A DNA stretch of 32,530 bases from JAADCS01 sp964473735 (GCA_964473735.1 CAYYQD010000014.1:1-32530), one strand, 5' to 3'; counted from the stretch's first letter, positions 7,129 to 15,671 are shown. The notes: a model not told the origin generated them from the sequence alone. Program-made: numbers and translations.

Positions 7129-7977
7129 ATGCCTGTTAAGAAGTACAAACCTTACACTCCCGGCCGCCGTTGGATGAGCGTTATAGACTACTCCGCTTAC
7201 GTGACCAAAGAGGAGCCGGAGAAGTCCTTAACGAAACCCAAAAAGCAGAAGGCCGGGAGGAACAATCAGGGTAAGATAACCGTTCGCCACAGGGGTGGTG
7301 GCAACAAGAGGAAGTATCGCGTAATAGACTTCGTGCGCCATGACAAGGTGGGCGTTCCGGGGGTGGTGAAGTCCATAGAGTACGACCCCAACCGCACGGC
7401 CTTCATAGCCCTCGTGGCTTACAGGGACGGCGAGAAGAGGTACATAATCGCCCCCGAAGGTTTGAAGGTGGGGGACGAGGTCGTGGCCGGTCCGGATGCC
7501 CCCATAAAGGTCGGGAACGCACTACCCCTTGAGAGGATACCGGAGGGAACGCCCATCCATAACCTTGAGATAATACCGGGTAAGGGCGGTCAGCTGGTCA
7601 GGGCCGCCGGCACCTACGCCACCATCCTATCCAAGGACGAGAACTGGATATACGTTCAGCTTCCTTCAAAGGAGATAAGGAAGTTTCACCACGGCTGCTA
7701 CGCCACCGTCGGACAGGTATCCAACGTGGACCACGAAAACGTAAGCCTCGGTAAGGCCGGGAGGAACCGTTGGCTCGGACGCCGTCCCGCCGTCAGGGGC
7801 GTCGCCATGAACCCCGTAGACCATCCCCACGGAGGTGGTGAGGGTCGCACCAAGGGTAAGATACCGAAGACGCCCTGGGGTAGGATCGCACGCGGCGTAA
7901 AGACGCGCAGAAAGAGGAAGCCCTCCGACACCTTCATCGTGAAGCGTCGGAGGATAGGATACGGATCAAAGGAGTGA
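7129..7977 (+). CDS. rplB: Large ribosomal subunit protein uL2
   Basis: A 282-residue L2, needed for subunit joining and peptidyl-transferase function. Family markers include TPGRRWMSVIDY near the start, HRGGGNKRKYRVIDF, and the invariant MNPVDHPHGGGEGR around residues 227-240 with the conserved His at 232. The length is normal. A GGGGGTG stretch before the ATG, one base after the rplW stop, acts as Shine-Dalgarno site. Confidence 0.98.
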   Translation: MPVKKYKPYTPGRRWMSVIDYSAYVTKEEPEKSLTKPKKQKAGRNNQGKITVRHRGGGNKRKYRVIDFVRHDKVGVPGVVKSIEYDPNRTAFIALVAYRDGEKRYIIAPEGLKVGDEVVAGPDAPIKVGNALPLERIPEGTPIHNLEIIPGKGGQLVRAAGTYATILSKDENWIYVQLPSKEIRKFHHGCYATVGQVSNVDHENVSLGKAGRNRWLGRRPAVRGVAMNPVDHPHGGGEGRTKGKIPKTPWGRIARGVKTRRKRKPSDTFIVKRRRIGYGSKE

Positions 7978-7981
7978 AGAT

Positions 7982-8266
7982 ATGGCCAGAAGTCTGAAGA
8001 AGGGGCCGTACGTACATCCCAAGCTGCTTAAGAAGGTGCGTAAGGCTCTGGAGAAAGGGGACAAGACCCCAATAAAGACGTGGTCCAGGGCGTCCATGAT
8101 CCTGCCGGAATTCATCGGTCTGACCTTCTTGGTTCACAACGGTAAGACCTTCATACCCGTATACGTCACCCAGGAGATGGTGGGCCACCGTCTCGGAGAG
8201 TTCGCCCCCACACGCAAGTTCGGAGGGCACAAGGACAAAGAGGGTAAGAAGGCGGGTAGGCGATGA
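7982..8266 (+). CDS. rpsS: Small ribosomal subunit protein uS19
   Basis: A 94-residue S19 of the 30S head, contacting the A-site tRNA region with S13. It begins with the diagnostic MARSLKKGPYV and contains KTWSRASMILPEFIG, VTQEMVGHRLGEFAPTR and the basic FGGHKDKEGKKAGRR tail. A good AAAGGAG site precedes the ATG. The stop overlaps the rplV start. Confidence 0.98.
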   Translation: MARSLKKGPYVHPKLLKKVRKALEKGDKTPIKTWSRASMILPEFIGLTFLVHNGKTFIPVYVTQEMVGHRLGEFAPTRKFGGHKDKEGKKAGRR

Positions 8267-8688
8267 TGAGACCTTTCGGACAGCTGAGAAAGAGGGAGTG
8301 GAAAGCCTTAGGCGGGTACTCCACCCTGCGTAGGGCCCGCATCTCCCCCAAAAAGATGAAGCTCATAGCCGACCTCATAAAGGGAATGAACGTACAGGAG
8401 GCGGACTACGTCCTGCAATTCACCCCCAAGAAGGGAGCCCGCATAATGCGGAAAGTCCTTCGGGCCGCCGTGGCCTCCTACAGGGATAAGTTCGCTCCCG
8501 ATAAGAGCGTTGATGACCTCTACCCCCACCTGCGCATCGCCATAGTGAAAGTGGATAGAGGGCCGATGTGGAAGATACCCAAGCCTGCGGTGAAACCCGC
8601 CCGCTTTGGAGGGAACGGAATATTCAGGCGCAGGACCTCCCACATAACCGTAGTGGTCCTGCCCGACGCAAAGAAGGAGGGTAAGTGA
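8263..8688 (+). CDS. rplV: Large ribosomal subunit protein uL22
   Basis: A 141-residue L22, which spans the 50S and contributes to the exit-tunnel constriction. The core is recognised from RARISPKKMKLIADLIKGM and the C-terminal RRTSHITVVVLPD beta-hairpin. It is about 25-30 residues longer than the common bacterial form, mainly through an N-terminal extension ahead of the core. Two adjacent ATGs (8263, 8266) overlap the rpsS stop; the first gives the usual 4-nt ATGA coupling. Confidence 0.96.
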   Translation: MMRPFGQLRKREWKALGGYSTLRRARISPKKMKLIADLIKGMNVQEADYVLQFTPKKGARIMRKVLRAAVASYRDKFAPDKSVDDLYPHLRIAIVKVDRGPMWKIPKPAVKPARFGGNGIFRRRTSHITVVVLPDAKKEGK

Positions 8689-9362
8689 TGGGTCAGAAAG
8701 CCAACCCTATCGGACTTAGGACGGGGTACTTCAGACCATGGCAGTCAATCTGGTACGCCGAGACCAAACAGGAGTACGTTCAGAACCTCCTTGAGGACTA
8801 CCAGATAAGGAAGTTCATAACCGAGTACTACAGGAAGCTGCCCAACGACCCCCAGATCTCCCGTATAACCATAAACCGCGTAGGTTTAAACGTTCACGTT
8901 ACGATACACACCGCCCGTCCGGGTGTCATAATCGGTAAGGGTGGAAAGAACATAGAGGGCCTGCGGGAGGCTCTGAACAAGATCTTCGGGGGTCCGGAGA
9001 AGAGGGTATTCGTTGAGCATCAGGAGATAACCCACCCCGAACTTGATGCCCAGCTCGTGGCTTACAACATAGCCCGGCGCCTTGAACAGAGGGTCTATCA
9101 CCGTCGTCTGATGAAGAGGGCGGTGTATGCCGCCATGAGGATGGGTGCCAAGGGGATAAGGGTGCAGGTGAAGGGACGTATTGGCGGGGCGGAGATCGCC
9201 CGAAAGGAGTGGTACATCAAGGGGAGGGTTCCCCTTCAGACCCTCCGTGCCAACATAGACTACGGGTACGACACCGCCTTTACCAAGTGGGGAACGATAG
9301 GCGTAAAGGTGTGGATATACAAGGGGGACATCCTCCGCGGTAAGAAGGAGGTAAAGCCATGA
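8688..9362 (+). CDS. rpsC: Small ribosomal subunit protein uS3
   Basis: A 224-residue S3, part of the mRNA entry channel and helicase activity of the 30S. It begins MGQKANPIGLRTGY, has the KH-domain loop IIGKGG at residues 81-86, and ends with the MRMGAKGIRVQVKGRIGGAE C-domain. The ATG at 8688 has an AAGGAGG site 8 nt upstream; a GTG one codon earlier is less likely. Its first base overlaps the rplV stop. Confidence 0.97.
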   Translation: MGQKANPIGLRTGYFRPWQSIWYAETKQEYVQNLLEDYQIRKFITEYYRKLPNDPQISRITINRVGLNVHVTIHTARPGVIIGKGGKNIEGLREALNKIFGGPEKRVFVEHQEITHPELDAQLVAYNIARRLEQRVYHRRLMKRAVYAAMRMGAKGIRVQVKGRIGGAEIARKEWYIKGRVPLQTLRANIDYGYDTAFTKWGTIGVKVWIYKGDILRGKKEVKP

Positions 9363-9778
9363 TGCAGCCCCGCCGCGTAAGGTGGAGAAAACAGCACAGG
9401 GCCAAGCTCAAGGGAGTGGCCACGGCCGGAAACCAGATAGAGTACGGTGAGTACGCCCTTAAGAGCATGGACAGGGGAAGGATATTCGCCCGGCAGATAG
9501 AGGCCGCCCGAGTGGCCATAGTCCGAGCCGTAGGTAAGAAAGCCCGCCTGTGGATCCGAATCTTCCCCCACAGACCCTACACGAAGAAGCCCGCGGAGGT
9601 CCGTATGGGCGGTGGAAAGGGGGACGTCCACGCCTGGTACGCCGTCGTGAAGCCCGGTACCATCCTGTTTGAGATAGCCGGCGCTAAGGAAGAGGACGCC
9701 ATCAAAGCCTTGCGTACCGCCGCCTCCAAACTCCCGGTCCGCACCAAGATAGTATCAACGAAGGAGGTGGGAAGATGA
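9359..9778 (+). CDS. rplP: Large ribosomal subunit protein uL16
   Basis: A 139-residue L16, which positions tRNA in the A and P sites of the 50S. Motifs include RRVRWRKQHRAKLKG at the N-terminus, GRIFARQIEAARVAI, RIFPHRPYTKKPAEVRMGGG and GTILFEIAG. The AAGGAG site lies 8 nt before the ATG at 9359; a second ATG follows at 9362. It overlaps rpsC and rpmC by 4 nt each. Confidence 0.97.
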   Translation: MMQPRRVRWRKQHRAKLKGVATAGNQIEYGEYALKSMDRGRIFARQIEAARVAIVRAVGKKARLWIRIFPHRPYTKKPAEVRMGGGKGDVHAWYAVVKPGTILFEIAGAKEEDAIKALRTAASKLPVRTKIVSTKEVGR

Positions 9779-9978
9779 AACCCACAAAAGCCAGAGACCT
9801 GAGGGCTATGAGCGTAGACGAGCTACAGGCGAGACTGCGCGTCCTCCGAGCCCAGCTGCGGGATGCCCGCTTCAAAAAGGTCGTTGGACAGCTGGAGGAT
9901 AAGAACCTGATAAGGTACTACCGCAGGGAGATAGCGAGGGTACTTACGGTACTCCGTGAGAAGGGGGTAAAGCTATGA
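9775..9978 (+). CDS. rpmC: Large ribosomal subunit protein uL29
   Basis: A 67-residue L29, a small helical-hairpin protein near the exit tunnel. It begins MKPTKARDLRAMSVDELQ and ends with the KNLIRYYRREIARVLTVLRE helix typical of the family. It overlaps rplP and rpsQ through ATGA junctions, which suits tight coupled translation. Confidence 0.95.
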   Translation: MKPTKARDLRAMSVDELQARLRVLRAQLRDARFKKVVGQLEDKNLIRYYRREIARVLTVLREKGVKL

Positions 9979-10289
9979 GCAATCAGGGACATAAGGGGAG
10001 GAGGAAGGTCCTCCGCGGCATCGTCGTTAGCGACAGGATGAACAAGACCCGTGTCGTGGCCATATACAGGATGAAGATGCACCCTAAATACAGGAAGTAC
10101 GTCAAGGTACGTAAGAAGATATACGTCCACGACGAGAACAACGAGAGCAGGGTAGGGGACTTAGTTGAGGTGATGGAGACGAGGCCGCTCTCCAGACTCA
10201 AGAGGTGGAGGTTAGTCAAGATACTCCGCAAGGCGCCCGTCCTTGAGGAGATAGCAAAGGAGGTGTTGCAAAATGAGGAATCTTCCTGA
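9975..10289 (+). CDS. rpsQ: Small ribosomal subunit protein uS17
   Basis: A 104-residue S17, an OB-fold primary 16S rRNA binder. The core GIVVSDRMNKTRVVAIYR and the later RVGDLVEVMETRPLSRLKRW match the family well. It is longer than the common 80-90 residues because of a C-terminal tail. The last 17 nt overlap the start of rplN in another frame, an unusually long overlap for this operon. Confidence 0.96.
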   Translation: MSNQGHKGRRKVLRGIVVSDRMNKTRVVAIYRMKMHPKYRKYVKVRKKIYVHDENNESRVGDLVEVMETRPLSRLKRWRLVKILRKAPVLEEIAKEVLQNEESS

Positions 10290-10659
10290 GCTATCTTACG
10301 TCACCGTGGCCGACAACACCGGGGCAAAGGAGGCCCTGATAATCAAAGTACTTAAAGGAAGCGGACGGAGGGGAGGAAGAGTCGCCGCCAACGTCGGCGA
10401 CGTAGTGGTGGTCTCCATAAAGAAGGCCGTACCCAACGCCTCTGCCAAGAAAGGAGAGGTCCATAAGGCCGTAATAGTGCGCACCAAGAAGGAGATCCGC
10501 CGTAGGGACGGCTCCTACATCCGCTTCGGAGACAACGCCGTAGTACTCATAAATCAGGCCGGTGACCCGAAGGGAACCCGCGTCTTTGGTCCCGTAGCCC
10601 GTGAGCTAAGGGACAAGGGCTTTTTGAAGATCGTATCCCTCGCCCCGGAGGTGTTATGA
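10273..10659 (+). CDS. rplN: Large ribosomal subunit protein uL14
   Basis: A 128-residue L14, an interface protein that contacts 16S rRNA in intersubunit bridges. The VADNTGAKEALIIKVLKGS signature and GSYIRFGDNAVVLIN are clear, and it ends GPVARELRDKGFLKIVSLAPEVL as in other L14s. The start is inside the end of rpsQ (17-nt overlap), with GGAGGTG about 7 nt upstream. It is a few residues longer than average at the N-terminus. Confidence 0.97.
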   Translation: MRNLPELSYVTVADNTGAKEALIIKVLKGSGRRGGRVAANVGDVVVVSIKKAVPNASAKKGEVHKAVIVRTKKEIRRRDGSYIRFGDNAVVLINQAGDPKGTRVFGPVARELRDKGFLKIVSLAPEVL

Positions 10660-10976
10660 TGGCCCAGAAGATCAGGCGTGGAGACACGGTTTTAGTTTTA
10701 TCCGGAAAGTGGAAGGGACATCAGGGTAGGGTTCTAAGGGTGTTTCCCCGTAAGGGGAAGGCGGTGGTTGAAGGGATAAATACGGTAAAAAGGCACAGGG
10801 GGAAGAGGCACGGTCGCGAAGAGGGGCAGATTGAGGAGGTACCCGCCCCGATCTACGTATCCAAGCTTATGCTGGTATGTCCCAAGTGCGGTCAGCCCAC
10901 CCGCGTAGGCTTCCGATTCCTTGAGGACGGTCGCAAGGTCAGGTACTGTAAGAAGTGCGGGGAGGTCGTAGATTGA
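10656..10976 (+). CDS. rplX: Large ribosomal subunit protein uL24, zinc-ribbon form
   Basis: A 106-residue L24, an early 23S rRNA assembly initiator. The KOW region is seen as RRGDTVLVLSGKWKGHQGRV. The C-terminus has two CxxC pairs (CPKCGQPTRVGFRF and YCKKCGEVVD), the zinc-binding form; many bacteria have lost these cysteines. The ATG at 10656 overlaps the rplN stop. This is the last protein gene of the operon: rplE (L5), which normally follows, is absent, and tRNA-Glu comes next. Confidence 0.97.
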   Translation: MMAQKIRRGDTVLVLSGKWKGHQGRVLRVFPRKGKAVVEGINTVKRHRGKRHGREEGQIEEVPAPIYVSKLMLVCPKCGQPTRVGFRFLEDGRKVRYCKKCGEVVD

Positions 10977-11003
10977 GGCCTCCCCGGGTTCCCCTTTCGC
11001 CCT

Positions 11004-11009
11004 TATAAT
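11004..11009 (+). promoter_or_regulatory. -10 element of tRNA-Glu
   Basis: Perfect TATAAT, 13 nt before the tRNA-Glu 5' end, so the tRNA may be transcribed separately from the ribosomal operon. No good -35 box is visible at the expected distance. Confidence 0.5.
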
Positions 11010-11022
11010 AGCATCTTCACGC

Positions 11023-11097
11023 GCCCCCATCGTCTAGCCAGGTCCAGGACGCGTGGTTCTCAGCCACGAAACCCGGGTTCAAATCCCGGTGGGGGCG
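11023..11097 (+). tRNA. tRNA-Glu (CTC)
   Basis: Complete cloverleaf: acceptor GCCCCCA/TGGGGGC with discriminator G, anticodon stem CGTGG/CCACG, loop TTCTCAG giving anticodon CTC, and T-loop TTCAAAT. CCA is not encoded. It lies 46 nt after rplX, where rplE would normally be. Confidence 0.95.
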
Positions 11098-11118
11098 CTT
11101 TTTTTATTTTTCGTTCTG
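11098..11118 (+). terminator. T-tract after tRNA-Glu
   Basis: A long T-rich run starts directly after the tRNA. The tRNA acceptor/T arm can act as the preceding GC-rich hairpin, so this probably ends the tRNA transcript and any read-through from the ribosomal operon. Confidence 0.5.
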
Positions 11119-11489
11119 TATAGCCTCGTGAATACTAACGGGATGTGTGGCATTTGAAAAGAGGTATTGGGACAGCCTGTATCCGTTCAATGTTATACCT
11201 TTTGTTCGTTTAATGTGCCGTTATTTACGCGTTGTACCGGACACGTTGTTATTCTACCCGTGAGGCCGGGCACTATCAGACCCTTATCTACCCAAACGCT
11301 CCTTCTGTAGTCATGGGCGTACTGGGTCGGTATCACTTATGTGAGTTTTGTACCCAAAGTGGTACCTCCATCTTAACGGTAATACTTTCATACTGCAGTT
11401 AGAATCTGTCAGGTTATTTTGAAGGCTACGCACGGATAAAAACGAGGTCCCTTTGGTGGGGGTATGGGATACGATTTCCTGACTACCTC
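11119..11489. other. Non-coding region between tRNA-Glu and the TonB receptor
   Basis: About 370 bp without a credible gene, more AT-rich than the flanking coding DNA. It holds repeat copy 4 (11335-11367, minus). I recognise no known RNA family. It lies between the 3' ends of convergent units, so no promoter is needed here. Confidence 0.55.
11335..11367 (-). repeat. Dispersed palindromic repeat, copy 4
   Basis: Read on minus it matches GGTACCAYTYTGGGYAYA exactly, followed by AAACT. The stem GTACC/GGTAC pairs perfectly around a 6-nt loop. GATACCG follows the core at the same distance as in copy 2. Confidence 0.7.
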
Positions 11490-11522
11490 AAAAAAGGCCC
11501 CGCCTCCCGTTAGGCGGGGCCC
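11490..11522 (-). terminator. Intrinsic terminator of the TonB-receptor gene
   Basis: Perfect 10-bp inverted repeat GGCCCCGCCT / AGGCGGGGCC (11496-11505 and 11512-11521). On the minus strand it is followed by six Ts. It lies 25 nt after the stop codon of the receptor gene. Confidence 0.9.
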
Positions 11523-11546
11523 AAAGGCGTACCCTGATCTTAGACT

Positions 11547-13505
11547 CTACATCCCGTAAGATAGCGTGAATCTAACCGTCCTCCCCGGCTCGTAGGTGGG
11601 AACGCCCGCGGAGAAGGGATTCCGCATATAGGAAAGGTGACGGTAGTACAGGTTATCCGTGAGGTTTTCCACTTCAAGCTTGGCGGCGAACCTACCGTAC
11701 GAGTACTCAAGGGAGAGGTCACTCCTCCACCAGGAGGTCGTAGGTCTCTCGTTCAGGATGGTATCAACGCGGGTCTGGGCGTCGTTCCATATCAAGGAGA
11801 CGCCGGCCCTAAAACCGTGAAGTTTGGGGGTGAAAAGGTCAAGGCCCACCATCAGAGGTGGGGTCTCGGCGAAGGGAACCTTATCGGTCAGGTTCTGGGC
11901 GTAGGTGTAGGTAGAAGTTAATCCCACTATTCCCTTCCAGCTTAGCCTGAACCTGTACCCGGCGAGGAGCTCATCCACGTTTTTGTAGGTCTGTACCATT
12001 ACCGTGGTAGGCGTTCCACCCATATTCACCGTGCTGCGGACCCTGGTAAGGTAGCTCTGGTCCTTTACGAAGTAGGAGTACAGGTCAAGGTTGAGGCTCA
12101 AATCGTACTCCTTCAGAGGCGGTGTAATTTCCAGACGACCTCCCACCTTCTTACCGCACTTCAGGGAGTAGTTCCCCACCCACCAGGGCTTACCCATGGG
12201 TTTCCGTAGGCTTATATACACGTACTCCGGGTCCGGAGGCTCGGCCGCTATCTCAAACACGAAGGCAGCCGGCACGGTACTGTAACGGGCGGAGAGGTTA
12301 AAGATAGGATAGGGTTTGCCTTCCTTAGCGTTCGGGTCCACGGCCCTGAGCTTCTTCAGGACCATGGGGTCGTAGTTGTCGTCGGGTGAGATGAAGTAGT
12401 AAGCCACCCCACCCTTTACGAACAGAGAGAGCGCAGGGAAACTCTCAAAGGTGAATCTGCGGTTGAGGTCCGCCTGTGCCACCTGAACGTTGGGAAGCAT
12501 GTGGTTCTTCAAAGTATCGGGCATCATCTTGGGTTTTATCCTGTTGTAGGCCCACCACTTCCTGTAGAAGACCTCGTATCCGAATAGGGGGAAGTTGGGG
12601 TTGGTCAGGCCCAGATTGAGGACGTAGGCGTCCGTACTCATGTACATCATCCCCAGGGATTTCCTCAGCTGATTGCTCATGTAGTGGTTCAAGGTGTTGA
12701 AGTACAGCCTGTGCCCTAAGTAGGCCACGTGCCCTCCCACCTGTTTGCTGTATATCTCGTCCATGAGGAGGTAGGGGAAGAGGACCTTCTGGTAGTAGTT
12801 GGCCAGCAGACCGTAATCCAGCAGGCCCTCCATGGCGCGACCGTTGAAGGTGGCCTCTACCACACGGTAAGACAGGTTGTTGGCTCCCGCGAAGCTGTCC
12901 GGTATGTAAGGGTATATTTCCGTGAGGCTCTTCCCGGCTATGCTGCTGTACCTCTCATCTCTGTAGCTGCTCCCGACCGCGTAAGGGGTACTCTGGGTGA
13001 AACGTAAATAGAGGCCCTGATTAAAGCCCTCTATGGACGCTCCCACATCTCCACCGGTTGAGGACAGGGCGTTGCCCATAAGGAAGGCGCGCAAGGTGGG
13101 ATCCTTCGGTGGGACGCGCCTATGCACTATCACACCTCCCCCTAATCCGGTGAAGTTGGAGGAGGACGCTGTTTTCACCTGCATCACGGAGACCTCAAGC
13201 GGGTTTATCCGTACGGTCGGAGCGTCCATCCTGTTGGGGCAGGCGTTGTAGAACCTCTCCCCGTCTATGCTCACGGGAACATCGTGGCCCTTGAACCCGG
13301 AGACGTAGATGTCGGCGCTGAATTCTGGCCCCTTCCGTATTATGTCTATACCGCTCTTTTCCAGAATCTTGAAGGGGGCGGTTTTGGTGTAGGTCATCTC
13401 CTCCGTCCAGCGCTTCTCGTCCCCTATGACCACCACGGGCTTCCCCTTGTATATGTACGTCGTATCAATCTGGATGTCGGCTCCTATCACGAAAACCGTC
13501 AGCAT
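11547..13505 (-). CDS. TonB-dependent outer-membrane receptor
   Basis: A 652-residue protein. The N-terminal part looks like a TonB plug: KTAPFKILEKSGIDIIRKGPE, ISG-like YVSGFKGHDVPVSIDGERFY, then VSVMQVKTASSSNFTGLGGGVIV. A long beta-rich barrel follows, with terminal features such as LEVENLTDNLYYRHLSYMRNPF and the aromatic-rich VRFTLSYGM end. Such receptors import metal chelates or other large solutes using TonB energy; the substrate is unknown. The start ATG at 13505 has no Shine-Dalgarno site but a TATACT -10 8 nt upstream, and an in-frame stop further upstream excludes a longer protein with ATG. The hydrophobic leader is very short (MLTVFVIGAD). No TonB/ExbB genes are nearby. Confidence 0.85.
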   Translation of the reverse strand: MLTVFVIGADIQIDTTYIYKGKPVVVIGDEKRWTEEMTYTKTAPFKILEKSGIDIIRKGPEFSADIYVSGFKGHDVPVSIDGERFYNACPNRMDAPTVRINPLEVSVMQVKTASSSNFTGLGGGVIVHRRVPPKDPTLRAFLMGNALSSTGGDVGASIEGFNQGLYLRFTQSTPYAVGSSYRDERYSSIAGKSLTEIYPYIPDSFAGANNLSYRVVEATFNGRAMEGLLDYGLLANYYQKVLFPYLLMDEIYSKQVGGHVAYLGHRLYFNTLNHYMSNQLRKSLGMMYMSTDAYVLNLGLTNPNFPLFGYEVFYRKWWAYNRIKPKMMPDTLKNHMLPNVQVAQADLNRRFTFESFPALSLFVKGGVAYYFISPDDNYDPMVLKKLRAVDPNAKEGKPYPIFNLSARYSTVPAAFVFEIAAEPPDPEYVYISLRKPMGKPWWVGNYSLKCGKKVGGRLEITPPLKEYDLSLNLDLYSYFVKDQSYLTRVRSTVNMGGTPTTVMVQTYKNVDELLAGYRFRLSWKGIVGLTSTYTYAQNLTDKVPFAETPPLMVGLDLFTPKLHGFRAGVSLIWNDAQTRVDTILNERPTTSWWRSDLSLEYSYGRFAAKLEVENLTDNLYYRHLSYMRNPFSAGVPTYEPGRTVRFTLSYGM

Positions 13506-13513
13506 AAGAAGGT

Positions 13514-13519
13514 AGTATA
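13514..13519 (-). promoter_or_regulatory. -10 element of the TonB-receptor gene (leaderless type)
   Basis: TATACT on minus, 8 nt before the ATG at 13505. The receptor therefore has its own promoter in the 90-nt gap after rnr. Confidence 0.55.
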
Positions 13520-13595
13520 TCGTGGTAAATCACCGAACTTGCACTATAAGTTTAAGTACTATTGGGTTTAGAAGTAAAATCGTGGGGTCGGATCC

Positions 13596-15659
13596 CTAAT
13601 CCACCATCTCTAAGAGCATATCCCTGGCGTACTTATTCACGTTTATCACCTTCACCTTCACCCTGTCCCCCAGGGTTATCTTCCGAACCTCTCCCTTCCT
13701 GAAAAGCATCACGGCGTACTCCTCTGGCAGGGGCACCACCCTTCCCCTGACGGTGTGCAGAGGTACGTACCCCTCGGCGAGGTGCTCGGTTATCTGAACG
13801 AAGAGGCTCTCCGACGATACCCCGGTCACTATCCCATCGTATATCTCCCCCACCTTATCCTGCATAAACTCGTATATCTTCAGCCTCCACATCTCCCACT
13901 CGGCGTCCTCGGCCAGACGCTCCCTCTCCGATAGGTATTTACCGAGCTCTACAAGGTCCTCGTGGCTGTACAGAGATTTACCCCCGGTTATAAGCTGGTA
14001 GAGTTGCCTGTGGGCGATGAGGTCGGGGTATCGCCGTATAGGACTCGTAAAGTGTAGGTAGTTCTTGAGGGCGAGGCCGAAGTGTCCGATGTTGATGGGT
14101 GAGTACTCCGCTCTGGCCATGCTGCGCAGTAGCAGGTAGTTCATCAAGGTCTCCTCCGGCCTCCCACGGAACTGCCTGACCACCTCCGACAGGAACTTAG
14201 GGGTTATACGTCTGTGTTTGAAGGACCTACCTAACAACCTTTCAGCCAGAGTTATGAAGCGTTTAACTTTCTTGGGGTCGGGTCTGTCATGTACCCTGTA
14301 AAGGACCGGCCACTCCCTCTTCTGCATGTAGGTGGCCACGACCGTGTTCGCCACTATCATGAGCTCCTCAATTATCTTATGGCTCCACAACCTCTCTTTT
14401 GGAGATACCATGACGACCTTTCCGTCCTCCATGAGGAACTCCGCCTCGGGTAGGTCAAAGTCAATACTCCCCCTCTCCTCCCGTTTAGCCCTGAGGACCT
14501 CCGCTAAGGCGCTGGCCTCCTTAAGGGTGCGTTTAACCCCCGCGAAAGCCCTCCGGTGTATTACGGTCTGTGGGTCGGTTGGACTCTCGTCGTTGAGTAC
14601 CCTCTCGGCGTCCTCGTACGTAAAGCGGGCCCATGACTTTATAACGCTCCTGTAGAACCTGGCGGTGTGGCTCATTACCCTGCCGTCTCGGGTTATCTTA
14701 ACCTCAACCGTAAAGGCGTACTTGGGTTTCCCCGGTAGTAGGGAGGCTAAGTCGTCGGACAGGCGGGGAGGCAACATGGGTACGACCCTGTCTATCAGAT
14801 ACACGCTCGTTCCCCGCTTGAGGGCCTCCCTATCAAGCGCGGACCCCTTCCTGACGTAGTAGGAGACGTCGGCTATATGCACCTTCAGGATCCACCCCTT
14901 GGAGTACCTCTCCACGTATATGGCGTCGTCGTAATCCTTGGCAGTGCGGGGGTCTACGGTTATCGTGAATTCCTCCCTCAGGTCTTTACGGGAAACGTCC
15001 CTTCCCGGCTCTAAGGCCTCCGCCTCCCTTAGAACCCTGCGTGGGAACTTCGTGGGGAGGGAGTACTTCAGCTCTATCAGACGGTAGTCGTCCGGGTTTA
15101 TCTCGTATATCTCCCACAGGCCCTCCTTCCTCCGCAGTATCACCCTCGTTCCCCTCTTCAGTCGCTTTCCCTTCTTGATACGTACCCGTACGGCCCCCAA
15201 CTTGGGGTCATCGGTCAGTACGGTCCCTCTGCCCACGTACGTGCCGCCGACGTAGACGGTTCCGTGTTTTACCACACGTAGTACTTTACCCTCCGGTAGT
15301 TCCCCCTTCCTGTCGGGAAATATGAGCACTTCTACCTCGTCTCCGCTAAGAGCGTCCCCCGTCGCCCACGCCGGTACGAACACCTCTCCCTCCTCGGTCT
15401 TCACGAAACCGAACCCGGCCCTCTTTATCTGTATGGTCCCCCGCACTATCTTCCCCGCTCTGAGTACGTGGGCGTACCTCTTTCCCAACCTCACCACCTC
15501 GCCCTCCTCCATCAGGTGAAAGAGAACCTTCTTCGTTCTCTTTTTGCTCAACTTAAGGGCTCTGGCTATCTGGCTTACGGTCAGCTTGGGTTTCTTGGCC
15601 TTTTTTAGCAGATCTACGACCCTCGCCCTTACATCTGCCCCTCTATCTCTCTTTGGCAC
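13596..15659 (-). CDS. rnr: Ribonuclease R (RNase II/RNB family)
   Basis: A 687-residue 3'-to-5' exoribonuclease that degrades structured RNA and acts in rRNA quality control. Order of domains: N-terminal winged helix (KLTVSQIARALKLSKKRTKK, about 20-65), cold-shock OB domains, RNB catalytic domain with the metal-binding TVDPRTAKDYDDAIYVER and HIADVSYYV motifs (about 230-265), and C-terminal S1 domain (GEIYDGIVTGVSSESLFVQI). The basic tail common in proteobacterial RNase R is absent: the protein ends soon after S1 (LLEMVD). The start is GTG at 15659, with TAAACT 6 nt upstream and no Shine-Dalgarno site. The helix-turn-helix at the N-terminus favours RNase R over RNase II. Confidence 0.95.
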   Translation of the reverse strand: MPKRDRGADVRARVVDLLKKAKKPKLTVSQIARALKLSKKRTKKVLFHLMEEGEVVRLGKRYAHVLRAGKIVRGTIQIKRAGFGFVKTEEGEVFVPAWATGDALSGDEVEVLIFPDRKGELPEGKVLRVVKHGTVYVGGTYVGRGTVLTDDPKLGAVRVRIKKGKRLKRGTRVILRRKEGLWEIYEINPDDYRLIELKYSLPTKFPRRVLREAEALEPGRDVSRKDLREEFTITVDPRTAKDYDDAIYVERYSKGWILKVHIADVSYYVRKGSALDREALKRGTSVYLIDRVVPMLPPRLSDDLASLLPGKPKYAFTVEVKITRDGRVMSHTARFYRSVIKSWARFTYEDAERVLNDESPTDPQTVIHRRAFAGVKRTLKEASALAEVLRAKREERGSIDFDLPEAEFLMEDGKVVMVSPKERLWSHKIIEELMIVANTVVATYMQKREWPVLYRVHDRPDPKKVKRFITLAERLLGRSFKHRRITPKFLSEVVRQFRGRPEETLMNYLLLRSMARAEYSPINIGHFGLALKNYLHFTSPIRRYPDLIAHRQLYQLITGGKSLYSHEDLVELGKYLSERERLAEDAEWEMWRLKIYEFMQDKVGEIYDGIVTGVSSESLFVQITEHLAEGYVPLHTVRGRVVPLPEEYAVMLFRKGEVRKITLGDRVKVKVINVNKYARDMLLEMVD

Positions 15660-15665
15660 GCACGT

Positions 15666-15671
15666 AGTTTA
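15666..15671 (-). promoter_or_regulatory. -10 element of rnr (leaderless type)
   Basis: TAAACT on minus, 6 nt before the GTG at 15659. Confidence 0.4.

Noticed and set aside
10959..10985. Hairpin GGGGAGG/CCTCCCC spanning the rplX stop as a terminator
   Set aside because: The loop is 13 nt, no T-tract follows, and the tRNA-Glu -10 lies just after. Too weak to call.
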